Below, piece after piece: positions 8,297-17,116 of a DNA stretch of 64,000 bases. The notes below the pieces were generated by a model that saw only the letters and a program-made list of their open reading frames with translations, ran no database searches and had not been told where the DNA came from. Source of the DNA: CAZGKW01 sp964526295. GTDB lineage: Bacteria; Planctomycetota; Phycisphaerae; FEN-1346. Position numbers and translations under genes: made by a program. The stretch's first letter is position 1. Every line of letters begins with the position of its first letter. The DNA lies in NCBI GenBank assembly GCA_964526295.1, contig CAZGKW010000024.1, positions 1 through 64,000 of the forward strand, written 5' to 3'.

Positions 8297-11200
8297 GTGA
8301 ACCTCATCGCGTTCTGCGTCCGGCACGCCGTCCCGGTGATCGTCGGCGTCCTGCTGGCGGTCCTGTTCGGCGTGGTCTCGATCCTCGGCATCCCGCGCCA
8401 GCTCACCCCGACCGTCGAGTTGCCGGTCATCGGCGTCACGGTCCGCTATCCCGGCGCCGCTCCGCAGGAGATCGAGCGGGAGATCGTCAACAAGGTCGAG
8501 GAGCAGCTCAAGGCGGTCGAAGGCGTCCGGGAGATGACGTCCCAGAGCGCCGAGAACCAGGCTTCGATCAGTCTGGAGTTCGACTGGGGCACCGACCTCG
8601 ACATCGCCTCGATCGACGTCATCAATAAGCTGAACCTCGTCGAGGACCTGCCCGACGACGCCGACGAGCCGGTCCTGTTCTTCGGCCAGCAGTGGGAGCA
8701 GCCCATCTCGTTCATCGCCTTCACGGGCGAGGACCGCACGCCGGAGCAGCTCCGCGAGTTCGCCGAGGACGTCCTGGAGGCGTCGTTCAAGCGGATTCCG
8801 GGCGTCAGCCGCGTGGCCGTCTTCGGCGGCCGGGAGCGCGTCGTCCAGGCCACCTACGACCCCTACGCCCTGGTCGCCTATCAACTGACGCCCACCCAGG
8901 TGGCGGGCATCCTGGCCGCCGAGAACGAGAACACCCGCGGCGGACGGATCGACGAAGCGAAGAACCGATGGGTCGTCCGCACCGTGGGCGAGTACCGCAC
9001 CGCCGCCGACGTCGAGAACGTCATCCTCCGCCGGCCCGGCACGCCGGACGTCCGCCTCGGCGAGTTCCTCGAGGTCGACCAGTTCCGCTACAAGGACGCC
9101 GAGGCCCACGTCCGGATCGACGGCCGCCGCGGTGTCGTCTTCGCCGTCTACAAGAAGACCGGCCAGAACGTCGTCGGGATCATGAAGGGTGAGGGCGGTG
9201 TCTACGACACGGTCGGCGATCTCAACGACGAGCTGGCCCTCCAAAAGATGCGGCTCGAGGTCGCTTACGACGAATCGCAATACATCGACCGGAGCATCGA
9301 CCAGCTCCAGGAGAACCTCGTTTACTGCGTGATCCTGGCCTCGGCCGTCCTGGTGTTCTTCCTCCGCAACTGGCGGGCCATCCTGACGATCGTCGTCACG
9401 ATCCCCATCGCGTTCGTGGCGACGTTCATCTTCCTGTGGGCCCTCGGGCGGACGTTGAACGTCGTCAGCCTGGCCGGCCTGGCGTTCGCCATCGGCATGC
9501 TGGTCGACAACGCCATCGTCGTGCTGGAGAACGTCTACCGGCACCGGCAGATGGGCAAGAGCGCCGCCCAGGCCGCCCTCGACGGGGCCCGCGAAGTCTG
9601 GGGCGCCGTCCTGGCCGCCACCTTGACCACCGTCGCCGTCTTTGTCCCCATCCTTCTCATTCGAGAGGAGGCCGGACAGCTCTTCAGCGACATCGCCCTG
9701 GCCGTCGCCATCAGCGTCTCGCTGTCGCTGGCCGTCTCGGTGACCGTGATCCCCATGCTCACGGCCCGCATCCTGAAGACCGAGGCCGACCGCCGGAAAC
9801 GCCGCGCCGGCGGCGACGAGGCACCGGACGCGGAGGCCGACGAGGAGATACGGGCCGTCCTGGAGGGGCCTGCCGAGGAGCTCCGCGATAGCGAGGGCCT
9901 GATGGAGGAGCCACGCCAGGAGCGGTACGGGGGCCGCGGGGAGGTCGTCCCGGAGGCGCCCGAGCGGTCCTGGTTCGCCTACCTCTTCCTGTTCGGCTGG
10001 CTGGGGGACGCCGTCAAGACCGTTCTGGTGGGCCTGACGGCATGGCTCCAGCGGGGCGTCATCCGGCGGCTGGCGGCGGCGATCCTCATCCTGGGCGTCT
10101 TCGGCGTCGCCCTCGTCGTCTTCTACCGGATCACCCCCCCGACCTACCTGCCGAAGGGCAACCGCAACTTCGTCCTGGGCTTCGTCAACACCGAAGCGGG
10201 GGCGAGCGTCGAGCACAACCTCCAGATCGCCAAAGACCTCGAAAGCCGGGTCCTGAAGCTGCCGGGCGTGGAGCGGTTCTTCATCGTCAGCCTCGCCGAC
10301 CGCGTCTTCTTCGGGGCCCGGGCCGCCGACGCCGACGAGGCCCGCGGCCTGGCCGAACGGATCCAGGCGGCGGTCGGCAGCCGGCCGCCCCCGTTCATTC
10401 CGCAGCAGTATCGCCAGGCCTGGTTCGACCGGAACGAGCAGTATCTGCGCGAGCCCATCGCCGGCGTCACGATCTTCGCGGACCAGGTCGGTCTGTTCCA
10501 GCGCCGCGGGACGATCGGCGGCCAGACCATCCTCATCACCGTCCGCGGCGACAGCATCAAGAAGCTCTACGACATCGGCGATGCCATTCAGGAGGACCTC
10601 GGCACGCTGCCCGGCGTCTTTTTCGTCAATCCCTCCTACAAACTGGGCAACTGGGAGCTCCAGCCCACCGTCGACCGGCAGCGGGCCGCCGACGTCGGCC
10701 TGACGGCCCGTGAGGTCGGTTTCGCCGTCGGGTCGCTTATCACCGGTTTCAAGGTGGCCGACTTCCGGGAGGCGGACGGCAACGAGCTGGACCTGGTGCT
10801 CCGCGGCCACGACCGGTATCGCGAGCACATCGAGGTTCTCGAGACGGTCCCGCTGTGGACCTCCAGGGGCCGGCCCGTCACCGTGGGCCAGGTCGCCCCG
10901 GTCCAGCCCGCCGAAGGCATCAACGTCATCGAGCACACCGAGCAGCAGCGGAGCGTCAGCCTGGAGGTGGCCCTCGTCGAAGGCGCCGCCGTCGGCAACG
11001 TGACCCGCCAGGTCCGGGAGGAGGTGGTCGCCGGCCTGCGGGTCGACGGGACCATCCCGCCGGACTACTTCGTGGACCTTCGCGGCCAGGCTCGCGAGCT
11101 CGACCGGATGCTGGAGGAGCTTGGCGGGAGCCTCCTGCTGGCTCTGATCATCGTGTATCTATTGATGGCGGCCCTTTTCGAGAGCTTCGCCTATCCGCTG

Positions 11201-11716
11201 GTGATCATGCTGAGCGTGCCGCTGGCCATCGTGGGCGGGTTCCTCATGTTCTATGCCGTGCTGTTCTACAACGTGCTGGTCCTGGAGATCCCCCCGCCGC
11301 AGCTCGACGTCGTGACGATGCTGGGCTTTGTCATCATGATCGGCATCATCGTCAACAACGCCATCCTGGTGGTGGCCCAGGCCCTGAACTTCCACCGCGA
11401 CGAGGGGCTCGAGATCAAGGAGGCGATCGTCGCCAGCGTCGAGAGCCGCATCCGCCCCATCTTCATGAGCACCCTGACGAGCATCCTCGGCATGCTGCCG
11501 CTGGTGCTGATCCCCGGTCCCGGGAGCGAGCTGTACCAGGGCCTCGGGGCCGTGGTCGTGGGCGGCCTGGCGGTCTCGACCGTCTTTACGTTGATTCTGA
11601 CGCCGGTTTTGTTTAGCTTGGCCTTCGGCATCACGGAGCGTTTGCGGGCGTTGGCGATCCGGCTGGGCATCATCGTGGCGCCGGAGGAGCAGCCGGCCGA
11701 GCTGGTCGGCAAGTAG
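8297..11716 (+). CDS. RND-family efflux pump inner-membrane transporter
   Basis: This is a 1139-residue AcrB/MexB-type proton-driven exporter. It shows the N-terminal helix with VSILGIPRQLTPTVELP, the porter domain, a central helix bundle with GMLVDNAIVVLENVYRH (paired Asp region of helix 4), and the second half with MIGIIVNNAILVVAQALNF. The start is a GTG 24 bp after the adaptor gene. It is roughly 90 residues longer than usual. Much of the excess is a charged insert (about residues 493-556, rich in Glu, Arg and Ala) after the sixth helix, on the cytoplasmic side. The substrate cannot be told from sequence. The adaptor and pump form one operon. Confidence 0.93.
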   Translation: MNLIAFCVRHAVPVIVGVLLAVLFGVVSILGIPRQLTPTVELPVIGVTVRYPGAAPQEIEREIVNKVEEQLKAVEGVREMTSQSAENQASISLEFDWGTDLDIASIDVINKLNLVEDLPDDADEPVLFFGQQWEQPISFIAFTGEDRTPEQLREFAEDVLEASFKRIPGVSRVAVFGGRERVVQATYDPYALVAYQLTPTQVAGILAAENENTRGGRIDEAKNRWVVRTVGEYRTAADVENVILRRPGTPDVRLGEFLEVDQFRYKDAEAHVRIDGRRGVVFAVYKKTGQNVVGIMKGEGGVYDTVGDLNDELALQKMRLEVAYDESQYIDRSIDQLQENLVYCVILASAVLVFFLRNWRAILTIVVTIPIAFVATFIFLWALGRTLNVVSLAGLAFAIGMLVDNAIVVLENVYRHRQMGKSAAQAALDGAREVWGAVLAATLTTVAVFVPILLIREEAGQLFSDIALAVAISVSLSLAVSVTVIPMLTARILKTEADRRKRRAGGDEAPDAEADEEIRAVLEGPAEELRDSEGLMEEPRQERYGGRGEVVPEAPERSWFAYLFLFGWLGDAVKTVLVGLTAWLQRGVIRRLAAAILILGVFGVALVVFYRITPPTYLPKGNRNFVLGFVNTEAGASVEHNLQIAKDLESRVLKLPGVERFFIVSLADRVFFGARAADADEARGLAERIQAAVGSRPPPFIPQQYRQAWFDRNEQYLREPIAGVTIFADQVGLFQRRGTIGGQTILITVRGDSIKKLYDIGDAIQEDLGTLPGVFFVNPSYKLGNWELQPTVDRQRAADVGLTAREVGFAVGSLITGFKVADFREADGNELDLVLRGHDRYREHIEVLETVPLWTSRGRPVTVGQVAPVQPAEGINVIEHTEQQRSVSLEVALVEGAAVGNVTRQVREEVVAGLRVDGTIPPDYFVDLRGQARELDRMLEELGGSLLLALIIVYLLMAALFESFAYPLVIMLSVPLAIVGGFLMFYAVLFYNVLVLEIPPPQLDVVTMLGFVIMIGIIVNNAILVVAQALNFHRDEGLEIKEAIVASVESRIRPIFMSTLTSILGMLPLVLIPGPGSELYQGLGAVVVGGLAVSTVFTLILTPVLFSLAFGITERLRALAIRLGIIVAPEEQPAELVGK

Positions 11717-11755
11717 CGGTCCCCGCGCCGCGCCCGGGCAGCCCGCGGAGGTCGA

Positions 11756-12355
11756 ATGGCCCCCAAGACCGCAAGCGACGAAGACCTCATGCATCGCTTG
11801 CAGCGCTCCCGCGACGAGGAGGCCTTCAACCAGCTCTTCGCCCGCTACCGCGGGCCGATCACGAGCTACGTCTATCGCCTGATCGGCCGGCGCGCCGATG
11901 CCGAGGGCCTCGCCCAGGAGGCCTTCCTCCGCGTCCTCCAGAAGGCCGACCGGTACCAGTATCCCCGCCGGTTCAGCACGTGGTTCTATACCATCGCCCG
12001 GAACCTGGCGACCGACTTCCTGAAGAAGAAGCGGGCCATCGTCCCGGACGATTTCCAGGGCCTGTCGGAGGCGGCCCTCGGACCGGCCGAGCCCGAAGCC
12101 GAGGACCGTGCCGCCCATCGCGAGGACCTGGAGCGCATGGCCGAGGCCCTCCACCGCCTCCCCCTGCCGTACCGCGAAGTGGTGGTCCTGCGGGCCCTTC
12201 AGGGCCTGTCGTATCGCGAGATCGCGTCGATCGTCGACTGCCCGGAGTCGACGGCCCGCAGCCGCATGGACTACGGCCTGGACTACCTGCGGAAATGCCT
12301 CCGCCGGCCGCATTTCGCAAAAAAATCCGAAGATTCGGACAAAGTCGGGGGTTAG
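11756..12355 (+). CDS. ECF-type RNA polymerase sigma factor
   Basis: The 199-residue protein contains region 2 (EAFNQLFARYRGPITSYVYR and the -10 recognition helix with FSTWFYTIARNLATDFLKKK) and region 4 (LPLPYREVVVLRALQGLSYR, then STARSRMDYGLDYLRK). It directs RNA polymerase to a regulon probably held in check by the zinc anti-sigma protein encoded 140 bp downstream. A GGAGG sits seven bases before the ATG. It follows the RND pump by 39 bp and may be partly cotranscribed with it. Region 2 has GLAQEAF where most ECFs have DLVQE, a mild deviation. Confidence 0.92.
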   Translation: MAPKTASDEDLMHRLQRSRDEEAFNQLFARYRGPITSYVYRLIGRRADAEGLAQEAFLRVLQKADRYQYPRRFSTWFYTIARNLATDFLKKKRAIVPDDFQGLSEAALGPAEPEAEDRAAHREDLERMAEALHRLPLPYREVVVLRALQGLSYREIASIVDCPESTARSRMDYGLDYLRKCLRRPHFAKKSEDSDKVGG

Positions 12356-12368
12356 TCGTATAAAAGGA

Positions 12369-12388
12369 CGAGCCGTTCGGACGGCTCG
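12369..12388 (+). promoter_or_regulatory. Stem-loop between sigma and anti-sigma genes
   Basis: CGAGCCGT (12369-12376) and ACGGCTCG (12381-12388) form a perfect 8-bp stem with a TCGG loop, 14 bases after the sigma stop. There is no T-run, so it is not a standard terminator. It may attenuate or stabilise the transcript. A TATAAA at 12359-12364 just before it could be the -10 of a weak promoter for the anti-sigma gene. Confidence 0.4.
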
Positions 12389-12495
12389 CTGAAGGCGGGG
12401 AACGGAGCGACACGTCGGCTTCCCCGCGACCGGGTCCGAGCGATTCGGGGTCCGGCACTTAACGGTGAGGATCGCCGGGCAGAAAGCCTATCCCC

Positions 12496-14268
12496 ATGGA
12501 CTGTCCACGCACCCATGAATGGTACGAGCTGGAGCGCGGCCGGGCCCCGCGCGACGACGCCGAGCGGCTTCGCCGCCACGGCGCCGAGTGCGACGGCTGC
12601 CGGCAGGCCGGCGACGAGCTGCGGACCGTCGCGGCGGCCCTCGAGCTGCTGGCCCCCGCCACCCGGGCCGATCTGTCGGCCCAGGGGGAGGAGTCGCTCC
12701 GCCGCAGGGCCCGCGTCCACGGCCTTCTGGGCAAGCCCCTGAAGGCCCCCCGGGTCGTCCGGTTCCCCCGGCGGGTGCTGCCGCTGGCGGCCGCCGCGGT
12801 CGCCGCCGCCATCTTCATCGCCATCGCGTTCCAGTGGGTGGCGATCCTGGATGGTGATCGTCCCGATGGGGCGCTCGGACGGCTCATGGGCCGGATGGAC
12901 GAGGTCGCCGCGGCCGAGGACCTGCTCGGCCTGTCGCCACTGGCCCGCGCCGCTGTCTCGGAGGAGCTGGCGACGGCCGAGCCGGCCGCCGACCGGCTGA
13001 ACGATCTGCTCCTGGTGGCCTACATCACGGGCCGGCCTCGCGAGGACCGCCAGGTCGACGATGTACGGTTCCTCCTGGAGGGCGTGCACGAGCGGCGCGA
13101 GGCCGTCGCTTCGCGGCATGCCGGGTGGATGCCTCCCCTGGCGTGGGCTGTTCCCCTGGCCGTGGCCGCGCCGGCGACGGATGGGCCGCCCGCCCGGGCC
13201 GCCATCCTCCGCGGCGACTATCGGGCCGCCCTGGAGCGGCTGCCGACCGACGGGTCGGCCGCCGTCGAGCGGGCCTGGTGCCTGGAGATGCTGGGCCGGT
13301 CGGACGAGGCCGCCGTAGCCCTGGCCGGGTCCCTCGACGCCGACGCGATGGCCCGGGGCGTCTCGGCCCACCTGGCGCTGGAGGCGGACAAGGTCGTCGA
13401 GGCCCTCGCCGAATTTGAGACGATGGCCCGGCAGGACGACCGCTACTGGTTCGCCGCGGGCTACGTCTGCCGATACGAGCGGGCCGACATGCGCGGGGCG
13501 GGCGCCCGGTTCAGCCGGGTCGGCGACCGGCGGATCGCGGCCTACGTGGCCGAGGAGTTCGCCACGGAGCTGGCCCTCGCGCAGAGCGACCTGCGGCGGG
13601 TCGTCCTGGAGGACTTCGAGGGCTACGACCTCGGCGAACCGAAGGACTGGGTCCTCGTCGAGACCCGCGGCGAGCAGTTCCGCGTCGTGCCGGTGCCCGA
13701 CGGCAAGGCCCTCCAGCTCGATCAGATGGGCCGGTCCGGGGCCGAGGTCCTGACCGGCAGTCCGTTCGGGGCCGATTACACGCTCAGCTTCGATTTCGTC
13801 ATCGTGGACCACGAAGGCGGGTACGCGCTGGCCGCGGCGGCCTATCGGCGGGAGGACCACACCGGCTACGCCCTGGAGCTCTCGCCGAACCGGTTGCGGC
13901 TCGTCAAGCAGTTCGCCTCCAGCACTCGGGTCGGCACGGGCACGTATGCCCGGCCGGAGCGGCTGCTGGTTGCGCCGCTCGAGGCCGCCGCCAGCCTCCG
14001 CGAGCCGTTCGAAAAGGGCACGTGGCACACCATGAAGCTCCGCGTCCAGCGGACGGAGCGGGGGGTGGGCCTGGCCGGCAAGGTCTGGCCGCGGGCCAAG
14101 GTCGAGCCGCCTGGTTGGCAGGTCGTCTGGACCGATGCCGGGCAGGCCGGTGACCCCCTGGCCGGCGGGCTGGCGGGCCTCCAGGCCAGCCGGGCACGCG
14201 TCGTCGTCGACAACCTCACCATCGCCCGCAACGTGACCAGCGACACGCCTGTGCCGACCCAGCGGTGA
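12496..14268 (+). CDS. Large membrane anti-sigma factor (zinc ZAS-like domain, TM helix, C-terminal lectin-like sandwich)
   Basis: The 590-residue protein starts with a zinc anti-sigma signature: C3, H7 and H28-x3-C32-x2-C35. A transmembrane helix follows at about 94-114. An Ala/Leu-rich, TPR-like helical region runs from about 120 to 360. The C-terminal domain (about 368-575) begins with LEDFEGYDLGEP and ends VVVDNLTIAR, the pattern of LamG/3-keto-disaccharide-hydrolase type beta sandwiches. The cytoplasmic zinc domain should bind the ECF sigma encoded upstream. The extracytoplasmic part probably senses envelope or carbohydrate status. It is far longer than ordinary anti-sigma factors of 100-250 residues. 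Its stop overlaps the start of the following sulfatase pseudogene (GTGA). Confidence 0.82.
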   Translation: MDCPRTHEWYELERGRAPRDDAERLRRHGAECDGCRQAGDELRTVAAALELLAPATRADLSAQGEESLRRRARVHGLLGKPLKAPRVVRFPRRVLPLAAAAVAAAIFIAIAFQWVAILDGDRPDGALGRLMGRMDEVAAAEDLLGLSPLARAAVSEELATAEPAADRLNDLLLVAYITGRPREDRQVDDVRFLLEGVHERREAVASRHAGWMPPLAWAVPLAVAAPATDGPPARAAILRGDYRAALERLPTDGSAAVERAWCLEMLGRSDEAAVALAGSLDADAMARGVSAHLALEADKVVEALAEFETMARQDDRYWFAAGYVCRYERADMRGAGARFSRVGDRRIAAYVAEEFATELALAQSDLRRVVLEDFEGYDLGEPKDWVLVETRGEQFRVVPVPDGKALQLDQMGRSGAEVLTGSPFGADYTLSFDFVIVDHEGGYALAAAAYRREDHTGYALELSPNRLRLVKQFASSTRVGTGTYARPERLLVAPLEAAASLREPFEKGTWHTMKLRVQRTERGVGLAGKVWPRAKVEPPGWQVVWTDAGQAGDPLAGGLAGLQASRARVVVDNLTIARNVTSDTPVPTQR

Positions 14269-14781
14269 GGCCGACGAACTCCTACCCTCGCGTCGCTTCG
14301 GCGCGCCGCGATTTCTTCCGCCGGGCAGCAGGCGCGGCGGCCGTCGGCGCGCTCGGCGGCCCCGTCTCCAGACTGTCCGCCGCACCTTCCGCCGGTCCGG
14401 ATGGAGCCCGGCGAATCAGACGCGACGGCCATCTCGCTCGGCGTCATGCCGACGCTTCTTGAGTTCGCGGGCGCTTCGGTGCCGGAGGGGCATACGCTCG
14501 ACGGGACCAGCCTGGCGCGGCTGCTCACCGAAGGCCGGCCGCTGCCGGATCGGACGCTCTTCTGGGGGTACCAGGGCGCCCAAGCCATGCGGGACGGGGC
14601 GTGGAAACTGATCACGGGCGGCGACAGAGTGGGCGAGGGACTCTACAACCTGGCGGAAGACGTTGCCGAGAAGCACGACCTCGCGAAGGGCGAGCCGGAC
14701 CGCACCCGGCGGATGCGCGAGGCCATCGAGGCCTGGCGCCGGGACGTCGCCGCCGGTGCGACCGTTCAGCCGACCGCGTGA
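14265..14781 (+). pseudogene. Sulfatase pseudogene with the catalytic core deleted
   Basis: The first part (GTG at 14265, overlapping the previous stop as GTGA) encodes a Tat signal, SARRDFFRRAAGAAAVGALGG. From about 14400 the frame shifts by one, and the open frame encodes only a sulfatase C-terminus: VMPTLLEFAG, then LFWGYQGAQAMRDGAWKLI and LYNLAEDVAEKHDLA. About 300 residues, including the C-x-P-x-R formylglycine motif and the metal ligands, are missing. An internal deletion that also broke the frame explains this. An intact Tat sulfatase is present at 35379-36824. The ATG at 14401 could still give a 126-residue fragment without catalytic residues. Confidence 0.75.
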
Positions 14782-14799
14782 CCGCAGGCCACGCGGCCG

Positions 14800-16152
14800 T
14801 CAGCGCCCGAAGAAGGTCGTGGCCGAACCCGGCGGGGCGGCGTAGTCGAGGCGCCCGCCCGTCGCCGCGAACGTGCCCAGCGGGACGTAGTGCTCGACCG
14901 GTGCCGTCCGCCACGCCTCGAACGCTTCGCTCTCCGTCCCCGTCACGGTGATCGCCACGTCCTTCGCCTCGCCGCCCGTGTTGATGACGACGAGGGCGTC
15001 GGGGTGGTCTGTTGCGGCCCGCCCGAACGCAATGAGGCCGACGTCGGCGTCATTCGAGGCGGCCTCGCACACGCTCATGCCGGGCTGCCCCGCTCGCGAG
15101 ACCTGCTTGTAGAAGTGGTAGCCGGGCGTGACCTCGTACCCGCCGCGGCCGCCGACGCGGAACGCCGTCCCGGGGTTCGGATCGCCGCCGATCCACTTGC
15201 CCACCCACTGGATGCACGCCCACGGGATGCAGGCGTTGACCGTCGTCACGCAGATCTGGCGGCGGATGTCATCGACGAAGTCGGCGTCCATGCGGCCCCA
15301 GCTCATCGACGTGGTCCATGCGTGGAGCTCGGGCCGCCGCGCCCGCACGAGGTCGACGCCCCGACTGTCGTGGCCCCCGAAGCCGTGACTGGTGATCAGG
15401 CCCAGGGGGGCGAGCGCTTCGGGGCCCGAGGCGATGGCCTCGGCGTAGCCCCAGTCGGCGAAGCGGGCCCACAGGGTCGTCTCGCCCGGCGCGACGCCGA
15501 CGTCCGTCAGGCCCTGTCGGTCGAGCTCGGCCCGGACGAGCTTGATGAATTCGACGACCTGCTCGGGCGGCCAGTAGAGGTTGTAGTCGTGCTCTCGGCC
15601 GCCGGGCCCGCGGCCGTCCTCCGGCCACCGGCCGCGGTCCTCGCCCTCGTTGTGGAGCGAGACGTACCGGACCGGGATGCCCTCTTCGTGGCGGAGGCAC
15701 CGGGCCCAGTCGACGAGGTAGCGGGCCAGGTCGGCCTTGCGGGCCGGGTCGAAGTCGCGGCCGCGGACGGTCCTTTGCTTCGTGGCCCAGGCCGGCGGGC
15801 CATAGAGGGTGACGATCGTGTCGAGATCACCGCCCCGGGCGCGGGTCCGCTCGAGGCCCTCGCGGGCGAAGGTGCGCATCCACCTGGTCGTCGTCTCGTG
15901 GTCGAACGGGCCGCCCGGCTCGGCCTGGTGCCAGGGGTCGAGGAACATCTTGAGGACGCCCGGCCTGAGGCCCTCGTCGCCGAAGATGAGGTCGAGGACC
16001 TCCTGCCGCCGGGCCTCCGGGAGCGTGCTGAGGCCGCCGTATTCCTGGGGATCGGCGGCGTAGTCGCGGGTCTGGGCGGCCTCGACGTAGTTGACGCCGA
16101 AGCCGTCCCACGGCCTGACAGGCTTCGAGAAGTCGACGTGCGATTCGGGCAT
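14800..16152 (-). CDS. GH30-like glycoside hydrolase family protein, nucleophile apparently replaced
   Basis: The 450-residue protein has the GH30/GH-A clan layout: RPWDGFGVNYVEAAQTRDY at the N-terminus (compare GFGgs), acid/base Glu in VSLHNEGED, and a C-terminal beta domain ending GSATTFF. Where GH30 enzymes carry the nucleophile (W-x-T-E), this protein reads LHAWTTSMSWG, with Ser at the Glu position, so classical retaining hydrolysis is doubtful. There is no signal peptide, so it is probably cytoplasmic. I prefer the ATG at 16152 over the GTG at 16164. It is convergent with the sulfatase pseudogene. It could be a lectin-like or altered-mechanism enzyme. Family call is moderate. Confidence 0.65.
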   Translation of the reverse strand: MPESHVDFSKPVRPWDGFGVNYVEAAQTRDYAADPQEYGGLSTLPEARRQEVLDLIFGDEGLRPGVLKMFLDPWHQAEPGGPFDHETTTRWMRTFAREGLERTRARGGDLDTIVTLYGPPAWATKQRTVRGRDFDPARKADLARYLVDWARCLRHEEGIPVRYVSLHNEGEDRGRWPEDGRGPGGREHDYNLYWPPEQVVEFIKLVRAELDRQGLTDVGVAPGETTLWARFADWGYAEAIASGPEALAPLGLITSHGFGGHDSRGVDLVRARRPELHAWTTSMSWGRMDADFVDDIRRQICVTTVNACIPWACIQWVGKWIGGDPNPGTAFRVGGRGGYEVTPGYHFYKQVSRAGQPGMSVCEAASNDADVGLIAFGRAATDHPDALVVINTGGEAKDVAITVTGTESEAFEAWRTAPVEHYVPLGTFAATGGRLDYAAPPGSATTFFGR

Positions 16153-16217
16153 CGTGCGCCCCACTACGAACCGGCCCGCGGGGGCGTGAGGGCCCTCGCA
16201 CGCGGTACTGTAACGAG

Positions 16218-16237
16218 CCCGCCGCGGAAGCGGCGGG
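16218..16237. terminator. GGAA-capped hairpin downstream of the amidohydrolase
   Basis: CCCGCCGC (16218-16225) and GCGGCGGG (16230-16237) form a perfect 8-bp stem with a GGAA tetraloop. It sits 17 bases past the amidohydrolase stop on the minus strand. There is no T-run, so termination strength is uncertain. Confidence 0.4.
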
Positions 16238-16254
16238 TCACCCCTGGACGGGCC

Positions 16255-17028
16255 TCACTCTCCGTCCGCCAGTCCGAACAGCCGTGCGATGTTGCCTCCC
16301 ATCACCAGCGCCCGTTGTTCATCGGTGATCGCGCCCTCCAGGAGTGCTTCGTAGCGGGCCTTCTCGGCGTGCATCAGGGCGAAGGGCGTGTCGCTGCCGA
16401 AGCACACGCGGTCGGCCCCGAGCCGCTCGATGGCCGCCAGGACCGGCCGATCGCGGACCGTGCTTCCGATCAGGGTCAGGTTCGGACACGCCTCGGCGAA
16501 CTCGATGGCCGCACTTGTCAGGTCGGCGTGCCCCACGCCGCCCATGTGGACCACCAGGATCGGCAGGTCGGGGTACTTTCGCGCGACCTTCGCCGCGCGG
16601 AACGGGTGCGTCCGGTCGGGGGCGTCGGCCCCGACGTGGAAGGCGAGGACGCGGCCCGTGGCAGCGATGGCCTCGACGACCGGCAGCGACAGGTCCGGGT
16701 CGTCGATGTAGAACGAGTTCTGGGCCCCGTTCAGCTTGACGCCGAAGAAGCCGTACTCTTCGACGCACCGGCGAACGGTCTCGATGGCTTCGGGAACGCC
16801 GAGGTTCGGGTCGGCCCATCCGAATCCCAGGATGCGGTCGGGGTGCTCCGTGGCGGCCCGGTGGACGTAGGCGTTGGCCTGGTCGGTCTCGCGGCGGTAG
16901 GGCGGCTGGAGCCACGTCACGGCCTTTTCGACCCCGGCCCGGTCCATCCGGCGAAGCAACTCGTCGATCCCGATGCCGACGCCGCCCTCCGGCGTCGGCG
17001 AGATGTGACAGTCCGCGTCGATGAGCAT
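16255..17028 (-). CDS. Amidohydrolase-2 family metal-dependent hydrolase
   Basis: The 257-residue TIM-barrel protein carries the amidohydrolase signatures: D-x-H near the start (DADCHISP, D6 and H8), FHVGAD, VVHMGGVG and the late Asp in CFGSDTPF. Members act as hydrolases, lactonases or decarboxylases on carboxylated rings and sugar lactones. Here the GH30-like and ManD-like neighbours make a sugar lactone plausible but unproven. AAAGGA sits seven bases before the ATG. It is probably cytoplasmic. Confidence 0.8.
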   Translation of the reverse strand: MLIDADCHISPTPEGGVGIGIDELLRRMDRAGVEKAVTWLQPPYRRETDQANAYVHRAATEHPDRILGFGWADPNLGVPEAIETVRRCVEEYGFFGVKLNGAQNSFYIDDPDLSLPVVEAIAATGRVLAFHVGADAPDRTHPFRAAKVARKYPDLPILVVHMGGVGHADLTSAAIEFAEACPNLTLIGSTVRDRPVLAAIERLGADRVCFGSDTPFALMHAEKARYEALLEGAITDEQRALVMGGNIARLFGLADGE

Positions 17029-17116
17029 GGCAGGGTCCTTTGAACGGCAAAGGCGCGGTCGGGCACGGCCGGCGCGCTGCCACTCGCGGCGCTACGTCTC
17101 GGGAGCCACGCCGTCC

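Noticed and set aside
6884..10936. A 1350-codon minus-strand open frame opposite the RND operon
   Set aside because: It runs antisense to two clearly conserved genes, has low-complexity Asp/Gly/Val content and no ribosome site.
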